64,000 nt of DNA. Source: Chondrosia reniformis (taxonomy: Eukaryota; Porifera; Demospongiae; Chondrillida; Chondrillidae). Of this stretch, positions 11,452 to 23,270 are shown piece by piece (position 1 is the first letter of the stretch; every line of letters begins with the position of its first letter). A model generated the notes under the pieces. It made no database searches. It was not told where the DNA came from and worked only from the letters and a program-made list of their open reading frames with translations. A program made the translations under genes and the position numbers. Location: contig OX359189.1 of NCBI GenBank assembly GCA_947172415.1, positions 9,686,501-9,750,500 of the forward strand, given 5' to 3'.

Positions 11452-11724
11452 CAAGGGTGTAGCAACCTATGGGGCTTTGGGGGCTTAAGCCCCCCCAGTT
11501 TTTTAGCCACAACCTATATTTTCTATTTCTTTAAATACTAACTCATGCCCACTCATGCTGGCCGCCATTATCATCAACTATGTTGTTCCAGTAAACCAGA
11601 AATTTCGGTATATAGCTATATGCAATCAGTCCAAAACAATAGTACAAACTATGAAAATATCACTTAAATTGCAAAAAAAAATTTTCAAGCCCCCCCACTT
11701 GCTCAGCTGTTCCTACGCCCCTGG
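11452..11724. mobile_element. Small non-autonomous DNA transposon with 4-bp target duplication
   Basis: A 273-bp insertion absent from the same site beside gene C. It is bounded by imperfect inverted ends (CAAGGGTGTAGC at the left, CCTACGCCCCTGG at the right) and a TATG duplication at 11448-11451 and 11725-11728; the empty site beside gene C reads AGTATGTAGAG. Inside are matching GC-rich runs near each end (AAGCCCCCCC). No coding capacity. The terminal sequence resembles CAGGGGYGTAG-type ends common in animal DNA transposon derivatives; the superfamily is not settled, because hAT would give an 8-bp duplication. Confidence 0.75.
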
Positions 11725-11877
11725 TATGTAGAGATTCTTAATATACGGATCCGTATTAAGTATAGTGTAGCATAGAGTAATATTAGAATACAGAATCAGA
11801 TATATAGACTTACTTCAAAATATGGTTTATACTGAGATGATAATTTATATAACACTGCATAAATATTTCTTGGCACA

Positions 11878-13688
11878 AGAGATATTTCCAAGTGGAAGAG
11901 TCAATGCTCCAGTGGAAGCGAGCTGGTATTTAACTGTACTAGAAATGGTTCGATACTGGAAGACATATTTCCTCAGCTGAATAATGAAGACATTACTGAC
12001 ACCAACCGTATTAGTGCAACTCGGATAGTAAACGGAGCTTCATACACTTTTGGGCCGGTAAAGATGGATCACAATGGCAGTAAACTGAGATGTAGATTTG
12101 ATTTACTTAGAGGAAGTGTATTTACAGTCGACATGGATGAAGTATAATTACAGTCGACATGGAGGAAGTATAATTACAGTCGACATAATTCTCAATAGCG
12201 GTAAACTATATATAAGCTATAGCGGCTAGAAACATACGTATAGCATTACCTCGAAATATACTTAAACACTAAAACCATTATTACCATTTTTTAACAACAT
12301 ACATACACCATTTCAATATGCTATAGTTGTATGTACAATGATCAGTTTATTGGGATTCACTAAATTAGGAAGAAAGGATTATAATCACTAGCTGTGTAAT
12401 TGTCAGATATTTAAATATACTTTAAATTTCCTTCTCACCTGCAGGTTCAGCTGGCATCCAGTGGTGCTTATCTCAGTGTATTACTTCCATTGTTACTACA
12501 CCAAGTCAGTACCTTTACTACACCTGACTCAGGTATATATGTGAGATGTAGTTCCATGTAGTGTATAGTGAGGTATATGAGTATTTGTCTGTTATGTAGT
12601 ATCAGTTGAAGCACTTCACTGATTATTCTATCAGCGGATGTTGTACTACTGACTGACGGAGGACAGAATGTGGATAATTATACTGCGAGTATAACAATTT
12701 GTTAGCAGAAATTTCAGTTAAGGAAAAAATAATAATAAAAATTATAATTATAATTAATTTTGTTTATGTAAATGTTCCTAAAATGTTGACAGTTGGAGAT
12801 TTCTGGAGGAAACTTCAGTTTCAACATGACCTTTCTTTCAGCTCATCTGAGATCTTACAGTGTCATGTTAGTAGACATATTAACTATTGGAGAGACTTAT
12901 AACATTAATGTGAGTGCTATGAACAGTGTTGGGGAGAGTACTCCATTTCAGTTGGAATTAAGTGTGACTCATTTACCATGTAAGTTTATTATTGTGTTGT
13001 TTTTAGTATAATACCTTTAATTCCTTGTGAAATAATTTCTGATATATGAGTGTGGCTTTTATAAGATTATCTAAGATGAATTGTAAGCTGCACATATTAG
13101 ATTTCAAACTTTTGAGCATATATACAATACAGAATATTTCAGATCTTATCATATACGTATGTACATATACACGTATGTATATGATATGATAATATATAAT
13201 CACATCTTATTGTGAATGTTTGAGGATTAACAGCAGGAAAATTAGTAATAATAATAACAATACAGAATGTTTTTCATCAGCTGTACATGTAACACTAATG
13301 AGAGTGAGTGAACATTTGAGTGAGTGAGTGAGTGAGTGAGTGAGTGAGTGATTAGTGATCATGAGAAATTTACTTAATTAAGTGAATAAAGAATAAATAA
13401 ATATTCTGTACCTATTAATGCTTGAAAATTTGATTACTATACGTAGCAATGAGGCTCAATGACATTATAGCTATAATTGTCTTTCTATAAAGAAGTACAT
13501 TTTATATTTTTAGATGTTCCTACTGATTGCAATTCACAGCATGTTTCATATAAATAGAGATTGAGATGAAACAAATTGATATGTTGTGTAATCCTGCTTA
13601 TGCTGTGCCTTCTGAAGTAATTGAGAACAAAGGTTACCAAGGCAACAAAATGGCTGATACTGAGCACATTACTTATGAGACACCATGA
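11878..13688 (+). pseudogene. Broken plus-strand Ig/FN3 receptor, gene E
   Basis: Divergent partner of gene B. Its pieces in order are: an Ig-like exon at about 11915-12148 (FNCTRNGS ... KLRCRF cysteine pair); a short conserved exon-like segment after a TGCAG acceptor at 12445; the 3' end of FN3-1 (about 12500-12530); a damaged FN3-2a; an intact-looking FN3-2b at 12793-12979 (93-95% like genes B and C by eye); no membrane exon; and a tail exon at 13514-13688 with the same two-base frameshift as copy 1. Loss of the membrane exon and several shifts make a functional receptor unlikely. Confidence 0.7.
13317..13350. repeat. (GAGT)n microsatellite
   Basis: About eight GAGT units in the intron before the plus-type tail exon. 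A homologous, shorter tract occurs at about 21186-21212. Confidence 0.9.
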
Positions 13689-14279
13689 TTATTTGTAAAC
13701 TAAATAAAACACAATTGTGTATTCCATTTCCATAATTTGTATAATAAATATAAGAAAATAAATAGTTATATACACATAATAATAATTATAAAGACATCAT
13801 TCACAAGTATTATATAAATACTGTATGAATTTGAAGTGTATGTACGTATATTTATGTAATATGTAAATGACTAAGCCTAATATTCTTCAGTTGGCAACCT
13901 AGCTAACAGACTGACCAAACACTGCACAAGTAGTGGCTATCTACTACAAGTACTGCTATTTGAATGTCTCAAGGATATAGCAGAGATAATAACAAGAGGG
14001 AATATGACCATATATGGACATACTAGATATACCTGCCACCTACAACTAGCAGAGTGAGTAGAAAGTACTAATAAAATATAAGAGTATGTCCATATTCGGT
14101 GTGGACACAGTATAATAAAAAATGAAATTTATGAGATCTCATTAACATGCAGCAATTAGCTACATTATATATGTATATGCTAACAGTAGCACAATCAGGA
14201 GTGAGTACATTAGTATATACGTACAGTTTATTCGATAGACCGAAACTGGATGGTACAGATCACCTCATATAGAACACAT
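13689..14279. other. Convergent intergenic spacer between plus-type tail and gene C
   Basis: AT-rich 3' flank sequence shared with 7010-7540 beside gene B, including a CTACTACAAGTACTGC run that is repeated in the gene B flank. No gene visible. Confidence 0.5.
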
Positions 14280-15370
14280 TCAGTTGCTATGACTACTCGT
14301 AATGCAACTGGCCTCTCTGGTTGTGTTGGACTTTCTATCATGTATCACATCAGCGTACATTGACTCAACTGGTTTAGTTCTCTTCACCTCATTGAGTTGG
14401 TTGTCACTGTTTGAGTTTCCATTTGATTCAGTTGGCCGATCACGAATAACTACTGCATACATTGACTCTATCGGCTGTTGCTTGCTTTCAGTTGTGAAAT
14501 GAACATCGTCATTACTGAAGGGTTAGAAGAGAGTAGTTCAAGTAAGAGTATAATGAGTGACTTTCTGTCACGTATCACATCAGCGTACATTGATACTGCA
14601 TACATTGACTCTATCGGCTGCTGGTTGCTTTCAGTTGTGAAATGAACATCATCATTACTGAAGGGTTAGAAGAGAGTAGTTCAGTAAGAGTATAATGAGT
14701 GACTTTCTGTCACGTATCACATCAGCGTACATTGATACTGCATACATTGACTCTATCGGCTGCTGCTTGCTTTCAGTTGTGAAATGAACATCATCATTAC
14801 TGAAGGGTTAGAAGAGAGTAGTTCAGTAAGAGTATAATGAGTGACTTTCTGTCACGTATCACATCAGCGTACATTGATACTGCATACATTGACTCTATCG
14901 GCTGCTGGTTGCTTTCAGTTGTGAAATGAACATCATCATTACTGAAGGGTTAGAAGAGAGTAGTTCAAGTAAGAGTATAATGAGTGACTTTCTGTCACGT
15001 ATCACATCAGCGTACATTGATACTGCATACATTGACTCTATCGGCTGCTGGTTGCTTTCAGTTGTGAAATGAACATCATCATTACTGAAGGGTTAGAAGA
15101 GAGTAGTTCAGTAAGAGTATAATGAGTGACTTTCTGTCACGTATCACATCAGCGTACATTGATACTGCATACATTGACTCAATCGGCTGCTGGTTGCTTT
15201 CAGTTGTGAAATGAACATCATCATTACTGAAGGGTTAGAAGAGAGTAGTTCAGTAAGAGTATAATGAGTGACTTTCTGTCACGTATCACATCAGCGTACA
15301 TTGATACTGCATACATTGACTCTATTGGCTGCTGCTTGCTTTCAGTTGTGAAATGAACATCATCATTACT
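14280..15370 (-). repeat. Tail-exon tandem array, seven units (gene C)
   Basis: Seven acceptor-bearing units, period about 140-150 bp, with TACTGAAGGGTT (minus strand AACCCTTCAGTA) near 14513, 14655, 14796, 14940, 15084, 15226 and 15366. The lowest unit is the full tail exon; the rest are shortened and highly similar to one another, indicating recent expansion or homogenisation. Confidence 0.8.
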
Positions 15371-18180
15371 GAAGGGTTAGAAGAGAGTAGTTCAGTAAGA
15401 GTGAATATTGAGAGAAGCTTGTTAGTGTGAATCTGTATGTATGAATGTTCACTGCCACTGCTGATGATACACTTTTAAGGAGTTCGGAAAGTAAAACAAA
15501 TTCCTATATAGGTTTGAAGGCAAGCTCATTTAATCACTCCTCTCTCTCTCTCTCTGACAATTCTTTTCTCATTTCTTCTTCATTATCTTTATTCTACTTA
15601 CTCCTTTTTCATTTCTGTGTATGAAAAGATGTTGCAAGTGTTAAGGATGTCATATAGTCACTATTCTAATTGTATAACAATATCAGATTGCACTTGAAGT
15701 TGCACTAACCATTCTTCCTCCTCCTGAGGTAACAAAGTACAATAATCAGTATCATTAAGATGAGGAGGAGAATTACTATAATCACTCCTACAATAGCTCC
15801 AATGATAGCTAGTGTTGTATCTTCAGACACATGATCGAAATTAGCTGTATACATATACATGTATAATGACCATTTATAAAATAAGGTCATTAATTTTTAA
15901 TTGAGAAGAATGTTCTACTAAATTAATTAATATTATACGTAGGAACTTACATGGTAAATGAGTCACACTTAATTCCAACTGAAATGGAGTACTCTCCCCA
16001 ACACTGTTCATAGCACTCACATTAATGTTATAAGTCTCTCCAATAGTTAATATGTCTACTAACATGACACTGTAAGATCTCAGATGAGCTGAGAGAAAGG
16101 TCATGTTGAAACTGTAGTTTCCTCCAGCAATCTCCACCTGTCAAAATTTTAGGAAAATTTACATACACAAAATTTATTGTATAATTTTTATATATTATAT
16201 ACCTAGCTGAAATTCATATATATTCATTGCCTACGTACTGTACTCACAGTATAATTATCTACATTCTGTCCTCCATCAGTCAGTAGTACAACATCCACTG
16301 ATAGAATAGTCAGAGAGAGTGCTTCAACTGATACACTCTCAATAATAGGAACTACATAACAGACAAATACTCATATACCTCACTATACACTACATGGAAC
16401 TACATCTCACATACCTGAGTCAGGTGTAGTAAAGGTACTGGCTGCTGGAGGACTCACTCCATGTTCATTCTCAGCTACTATTTCCACTCCATATCGAGTG
16501 CTGTGTTGAAGGTTAGTCAGTGACAGAGCAGTCACATCTGATGTAATGAAGGAGAGAGTGACAGTGTTGTTTGTGATGTTGATGGAGTACTTGAGTGGTT
16601 GATCAGTTCCTCCATTATCGGATGGAGGACTCCAACTGATAGTAGCTGAGAATGGACTTACATCTTCAAATGTGATATTATGTGGAGCAGAAGGTGGAGC
16701 TATGGAATTATATTAATCGATTAACATTGTTATTTCTGTATCACCTCAATCAACTCACCCAACACATTCAAGCATGTTGCTATGGCAACACTTCCTGCTT
16801 CATTAGTCACATTACAAGTGTAGTTTCCACTATCTTCACTTCTCTTTAGAGAAGAAACAGTTAAGATGGATCCACTCACTCCTTCTGTGATGTTCACTCC
16901 ATCTCTCTCAAACACATAACTACTAGGTGGAGGGTTGGCAGCTGATGGAGTACAGTTGAATATGAATACTTCTGTAAAAACAACATTCTGCACTTTAGAG
17001 TGTACAGCAAATTCTGGGACATCTATCAAAATATAAGAAAATGTATTGTATACTTTTAATATAGAATACAAAGAATACTAACTCACAGTACACATCCAAG
17101 TTGACAACAGCTGTATCACTTCCTACTGTAGTAGTCGCATTTACTGTAGTAGTCACATTTACTGTGTAAGATCCACTGTCAGTACGATTAACATTTTCTA
17201 TTGTAAAGCTAGATGTTCCATTACCAGATCCAATATTAACAGTAATCCTGCCATCTTGTACAGTAACTCCATCTTTAGTTATAGCAATATTACTACTCAC
17301 TGGAAATGGATCACCAGTTATAGTTAGAGGAGCAGTGAAGGATGTTCCTTCTATAGCAGTCTCGTTTGTGATGGATGGAGTGATGGATGGAGGAACTATA
17401 GGAAATATTCCATACGATCACATACTAACTATATATATGAACAACCAAAAAGTTCAGGCACCAATTATCACTGCCATGCACAATACAGCTACTAACATTA
17501 TAGCATTTCGGATGTTATAACAAAGTTTAACAAACATACACATGATCTATATGACTTTATACTGCAAGTGAGTCTATACATATGTCATATATATTAACCT
17601 ATAAATTATAACTGTATTCAAGTTTATTCTTATCACTTATAATACCTTAATTATACTTATTCACAATATTTTGCAGTAACTCACACAACACTGATATTAT
17701 AGGATAGGGTTTTGTCTGATTAACTATCGTGCCTGCATTAACAACACGATTAGCAGCACAATGTACAGTAGCTCCATTCCAAACTCTGCTTATGTTAGAC
17801 AAAGTGAGAGGAGAACGGAGGTCACTACCAACTGTTGCCATGGTACCACCTGATAGGGTCTTGTTAGCAGTAATGTTTGTGCATGTACTGCCATTGTTCA
17901 AGTACCATCTTACATGCAGTTTAGTTCCATTGGATGTTGCTGCACAAGTAAAAGTGAGATTGCCTCCTTCCAATGTGGTTACATTGCTTCTCGGATAGTC
18001 AGTAAAATTGGCCTGACCTAAGTAACAGAGAAATTAACTTGTATTAGCTGAAAGTCCCTAGCGCGTGTATCATCGCATGTCTAGAAGGTAGTGGTGTATT
18101 TCCAAACGATATGACTTACTTTCACAACGAATATTGCAAAATGATCCAAAAAGAAAGATCACGACGTACAGCCAAATCAT
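14280..18180 (-). CDS. Ig/FN3 transmembrane receptor with ITIM-like tail, gene C (most complete)
   Basis: Predicted type I receptor of 641 aa. Exons: signal peptide 18120-18180 (hydrophobic VVIFLFGSF core), Ig1 17685-18017, Ig2 17087-17395, Ig3 16759-17022, FN3-1 16415-16699, FN3-2 16248-16351 and 15951-16137, membrane helix 15710-15844, microexon 15602-15614, tail 14280-14514. The total of 1926 nt is a whole number of codons and I found no stop, so this is the reference copy. FN3-1 has the WSPP and YGVEIVAENE landmarks of the fold. After the helix comes RRRK, then a tail with ESMYAVV and ESMYADVIHDR; SMYADV fits [SIVL]xYxx[IVL]. Seven tail units lie at 14280-15370. Upstream, an Ig-like plus-strand exon lies head-to-head. 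An inhibitory or self/non-self receptor role is inferred from architecture only. Confidence 0.75.
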
Positions 18181-18390
18181 AACTTTTAATCTTCTTCCTT
18201 GATAGTGTAGAGAAACGTTAAATAATATAAGTTCACGTGCAGTATAATATATAGCTGCTAGGTAAAAACGTTACATCTGACTCGCAATTTTTTCCGTTGC
18301 CAATTTGAATGAGAGTGTGAATTTCAATGATATTCATATCCCCTAACCAGAGACGCTGTGCGACTTATCGTGGAGAGAGGTTCTACATTA
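18181..18390 (-). promoter_or_regulatory. Conserved 5' flank / promoter of receptor gene C
   Basis: Third copy of the conserved upstream block, with CACGTG at 18234-18239. It lies between gene C and a plus-strand Ig-like exon at about 18590, so it could act in both directions. Confidence 0.4.
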
Positions 18391-18550
18391 GTATGTAGAG
18401 ATACTTAATATTCGGCTCCATATTCGCATATAGATAGTAAGTATATTAGAATACAGAATCAGATATATAGACATAGACATATATTCAAAATGTGGTTTAT
18501 ACTGAGATGATAATTTATATAACACTGCATAAATATTTCATAATATAAAG

Positions 18551-18821
18551 TCTTGGCACAAGAGATATCTCCAAGTGGAAGAGTCAATACTCCAGTGGAA
18601 GTGAGCCTGTATTTAACTGTACTAGAAATGGTTCGATACTGGAAGACATATTTCCTCAGCTGAATAATGAAGACATTACTGATACCAAGCTTATTCGTAC
18701 AACTCGGATAGTAAACGGTGCTTCATACACTTTTGGGCCGGTAAAGATGGATCACGATGGCAGTAAACTGAGATGTAGATTTGAATTACTTGGAGGAAGC
18801 ATTGCCTCGAAATACACTTAA
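18551..18821 (+). pseudogene. Plus-strand Ig-like exon, divergent from gene C
   Basis: Open segment at about 18590-18821 with FNCTRNGSILEDIF, a central SYTFGPV and GSKLRCRF, i.e. an Ig-like fold with its cysteine pair. A close copy lies at 11915-12148. I found no signal peptide or start codon upstream. In both copies the most natural upstream reading (RVN.PVE) is one frame away, so it may have decayed or may need an unseen splice site. A second conserved segment follows a TGCAG acceptor at 18995. Probably the 5' part of the plus-strand receptor that continues as gene D. Confidence 0.5.
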
Positions 18822-19229
18822 GTAAACAATAAAACCTTTGTTACCATTTGTTGACCACAAATATGCTATGGACAGTTATATTTGCAATGATCAGTTCAAG
18901 GGCCATTTTATTGGGATTCACTAAATTAGGAAGGAAGGATTATAATCACTAGCTGTGTAATTGTCAGATATTTAAATATACTTCTCACCTGCAGGTTCAG
19001 CTGGCATCCAGTGGTGCTTATCTCAGTGTATTACTTCCATTGGTCATGTTTGTGCAATTACTTTTACTCTGATTTCATACAGTAAGAAGTACAATACAAA
19101 TATATACATATAATTTATGTGTATACACCCAACTTATGTAGAGTATATAATGTATAGAGAATTGTATGTAAAGCATATTTAATACATGCAATTAAAGTAT
19201 TTTCTTTTTCTCAAATATGTCACTCTGAT

Positions 19230-21567
19230 GTGTATAAAATGGTGTCAAGAACAAGAATTATCAAAACTCATCATTTTGTTAGAAACCTTCACAAATTTTG
19301 TAATCACAGCTCTCATTACTTGAACAATGGCAGTACAGAAATACTTATTACCGCTAACGAGACCTTATCAGATGGTACCATGGCAACAATCAGTAGTGAC
19401 TACCATTCTCATCTCACTTTGTCTAACATAAACAGAGTTTGGAATGGAGCTACTGTACATTGTGCTGCTAATGCAGGCTCAGGATCAGTGGATCATGATC
19501 AGCCAGAACCCTTTCCTGTAATATCAGTGTTGTGTGAGTTACTGCAGAATATTGTGAATAAGTTATGCTACAATTAAGGTATTATAAGTAATATATAAAC
19601 TTGAATACAGTTATAATTTATAGGTTAATATATATAACATATGTATAGACTCACTTGCAGTATAAAGTCATATAGATCATGTGCATGTTTGCACAGGATC
19701 AAATTACAGGTTTCATATGGAATGAAACCTATTTGAAACTCTTGGGAACTGCCAGGTTTCAAAAGACATGAAAGCATGATAAACTTGGAAAAGGATCTGG
19801 GAAAAACTTGAAACTTGTGAAATTAATCTCCTAGTGCATACTTGTCCACCCTTTGAAACCTGGCCGTTCAAGAAGTTTCAAATAGGTTTCATTCCATCTG
19901 AAACCTGTAATTTGATCCTGTGTTGTTTGTTATAACATCCGAAATGCTCTAATGTTAGTGTGAGTTACTGCAGAATATTGTGAATATGTTTTGCTATAAT
20001 AAGTGAAGTAATATATAAACTTGAATACAGGTTAATATGTATAACTGCTCCACATAATATCACATTTGAAGATGTAAGTCCATTCTCAGCTACTATCAGT
20101 TGGAGTCCTCCATCCGATAATGGAGGAAGTGATCAACCACTCAAGTACTCCATCACCATCACAAACAACACTGTCACTCTCTCCTTCACTACATCAAATG
20201 TGACTACTCTGTCACTGACTAACCTTCAACACAGCACTCAATATGGAGTGGAAATAGTAGCTGAGAATGAATATGGAGTGAGTCCTCCAGCAGCCAGTAC
20301 CTTTACTACACCTGACTCAGGTATGTGAGATGTAGTTCCATGTAGTGTATAGTGAGGTATATGAGTATTTGTCTGTTATGTAGTTCCTATTATTGAGAGT
20401 GTATCAGTTGAAGCACTCTCACTGACTATTCTAGCTATCAGTGGATGTTGTACTACTGACTGATGGAGGACAGAATGTTACTAACTATACTATGAGTACA
20501 GTATGTAGGAAATGAATGTGAATTTCAATTAGGGACGTAATATATAAAATATATAAAAATATGAATGTTAATTTTGTGTATGTAAATTTTCCTATATAAA
20601 ATGTTGACAGGTGGAGATTTCTGGAGGAAACTACAGTTTTAAACATGACCTTTCTCTGAGATCTTACAGTGTCATGTTAGTAGATTTATTAACTATTAGA
20701 GAGACTTATAACATTAATGTGAGTGCTATGAACACTGTACATGTTGGTGAGAGTACTCCATTTCAGTTGGAATTAAACATTTACCATGTAAGTTTATTAT
20801 ATTTATGTGTTAATTTAGTAGAACATTTTTCACAATTAAAAATTAATGACTTTATTTTACAAATGGTCATTATACATGTATATGTATACAGCTAATTCCG
20901 ATCATGTGTCTGAAGATATAACACTAGCTATCATTGGAGGTATTGTAGGAGTGATTCTCCTACTCATCCTACTCATCTCTATTATACTGATCATTGTATA
21001 TTACTATCACAAGAAGAAAAGTGGTTAGTATTATATATATATATATACTGTATATACGTACGTATATGATATGATGATATATAAACATTGTGAACTTTTG
21101 AGGATTAACAGCAGAAAATTAGTAATAATAATAATAACAATACAGAATGTTCTTCAGCAGCTGTACATGTAACACTAATGAGAGTGATTGAGTGAGTGAG
21201 TGAGTGAGTGAGTGCACATGATTAGTGATCATGAGAAATTTACTTACTTAAGTGAATAAATAAATATTCTGTATTGTTATTAATTTTCTTGTTCATAATT
21301 GAAAATTTGGAATCTAATAGTTACTATACGTAGCAATGAGACTCAATGACATTATAGCTATAAATGTCTTCCTATACAGAAGTACATTTTATATTTTTAG
21401 ATGTTCCTACTGATTGCACTTCACAGCATGTTTCATATGAAGAGATTGAGATGAAACAAACTGATGTGCTGCATAATCCTGCCTATGCTGTGCCTTCTGA
21501 AGTAATTGAGAACAAAGGTTACCAAGGCAACAAAATGGCTGACATTGAGCAGATTTTTGCAAACTAA
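19230..21567 (+). pseudogene. Broken plus-strand Ig/FN3 receptor, gene D, with intact NPAY tail
   Basis: Order: Ig1 remnant at about 19310-19540 (first cysteine region lost, VHCAAN kept); a second fragment of the Ig1 3' end; FN3-1 at about 20048-20320, whose acceptor and first residues are missing; FN3-2a at about 20384-20500 with a 4-nt insertion that shifts the frame; FN3-2b 20611-20790 with several indels; a membrane exon 20892-21023 that is intact; and a tail exon 21401-21567 that is intact. The tail contains NPAY, an NPxY motif known from PTB-binding and endocytic tails, and a YAVPSEV site. This tail differs completely from that of genes A-C. The extracellular part looks dead; only the membrane and tail exons could still be used. 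Confidence 0.65.
19692..19922. mobile_element. MITE with about 70-bp inverted repeats inside gene D
   Basis: A 231-bp palindromic element. The left arm starts CACAGGATCAAATTACAGG and the right arm ends with its complement ...TTTGATCCTGTG; the arms pair over about 70 bp at roughly 90% by eye. It is flanked by TGTTTG at 19686-19691 and 19924-19929 (one extra T at 19923). Empty sites occur in related intron sequence at about 4660 and 10570 (reverse strand). No coding capacity. Confidence 0.85.
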
Positions 21568-23270
21568 ATTGAACATAATTGTGTATATTTTACTGTTAAA
21601 AGTATAAACGTTTCCATACAATTTGTATAATCATCAATAATATATAAATATATCTAATATAATAAATTAGATACCATATAACTTGTGGTATATAGGATTA
21701 GTATGAAAATCATTTATGAAATAGTACAATAAATATACAAAAATATTTTCAAAAGTAAAATATGTCTTATAATCTATAAAGTGATTCTGGTAATAGCTGG
21801 TTCTTATAGACCTGTCATATGCTTGCAATTGTTACTTTTATGCAATGCTTTACATGCTTAGTGGAAAATGAAAAAAATGAAAAAGTCTTATATAGATGAT
21901 CATCGTCATCATTTTTTCTTTTTTTCCTCTTTTCCTAACATGTTCTCCTACCTTACATAATATGTGTCATATGTGTCGGGCTACTCAGCATAATATATAT
22001 ACACTGACAGCATTCACTTAATATTGATTCAATGCTCTTTGTGTGTATGTACAATTTTATAACTTTGCTTGTTATGCAAGAGTTTACAAGAGTATACTGA
22101 ATGCTTATAGATGGAAGCTATAGTATACGATATAGATTTATTAATATCACCAATTTGGATTATATATACAATCAATGATCATTTGTGCAATATACATTTA
22201 TACTTAAATTATAAAAAGAGAAAAATGTTCAAACAATGTAGTTCTTAAAAACATGCTGTTTCTTCCTCCTTTTGAGTGGCTTGGATCGGTTTGTTGTAGT
22301 ACTTCTTTTCGCATCACTTTACTGACTGTAAAGGTGACCCCAGGGCACACCACGTGGAGGTAGAAGTACTATTTAGATGCATTACTAAATTAAACATTTC
22401 AATTCACCTTAAGAGTCCTTTTCATCTCACCTTAAGAGTCCTCTTCATCTCACCCTAAGAGTCCTCTTAATCTCACCTATATAGGCCCTGTTGCAGTCCT
22501 TACAAGGGACTTGGTACACTAACCCCTCTCATATTCTCTGAAGTATATACGCATTATACAGAATACATCATTTTTTTCTTTTTCCTTTTTCCTTTTTCCC
22601 TCGTTTTTCTTTTCCTTTTTTTCTTTTTCGTTTTCCTTTCTCCTTTTTTCTTTTTTTTCTTTTTCGTTTTCATTTCTCCTTTTTTCTTTTTTTCTTTTTC
22701 GCTTTCCTTTCTCCTTTTTTTCCTTTTTCGTTAAAACATTTATGATGCAAGTCTGTGTCCTGCAATGGACATGGGCCGACCTTTGGATTTTATTTGTTAT
22801 ACAATAATTTACAAGAGTATACTGAATGCTTATGCGATTAGCTGGGTTATATTTTATATCTTATTATTCCAAGCTCATTATCATTATCGATTGTATTTAT
22901 AAAACCACTGCACAATGATCATTTCTGTTTGACAATTAAAATTCTGAAATATACATGTACATGGTTTTAAATTAAAAAATGTTCAAAAGAATGTAGTTCT
23001 TAAAACAAGTTCTTCATAGTGTTTCTTCTTCTTCTTTTGAGTGGCTAGCGCTTGGATTGGTTTGCTGTAGTACTTCGTTTTGCATCACTTTACTGAGTAA
23101 AAGTGATCCCAGGGCACACCACGTGGAGGTAGAAGTACTTTGTGCCCCAAAAGGCCTCCGGTTTCTCAACTCTGTTTGACACTTCCACTACTTGCGTCGT
23201 AAGAGAAGCTGCTCGGGAACGGTCCGGCGTACCTGACCGACCTGTGACCAGTTACTAGTCCTGCTCTGCC
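21568..23270. other. Gene-free spacer with internal duplication and pyrimidine tract
   Basis: A segment at about 22060-22370 is repeated at about 22790-23142; both copies end in a shared CACACCACGTGGAGGTAGAAG run. Between them are three to four 24-bp tandem units (CTTAAGAGTCCTCTTCATC type, about 22405-22480) and a long C/T-only tract at about 22571-22735. From 23140 the base composition becomes more GC-rich up to the direct repeat. No coding region recognised. Confidence 0.7.
22571..22735. repeat. Polypyrimidine tract
   Basis: About 165 bp of nearly pure T and C in CTTTTTCC-type units with only scattered G (TTTTTCGTTTTC). Low-complexity DNA, possibly triplex-forming; no gene. Confidence 0.85.

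Noticed and set aside
22571-22735. Polypyrimidine tract as a splice signal
   Set aside because: No exon with a recognisable product follows; best treated as low-complexity DNA.
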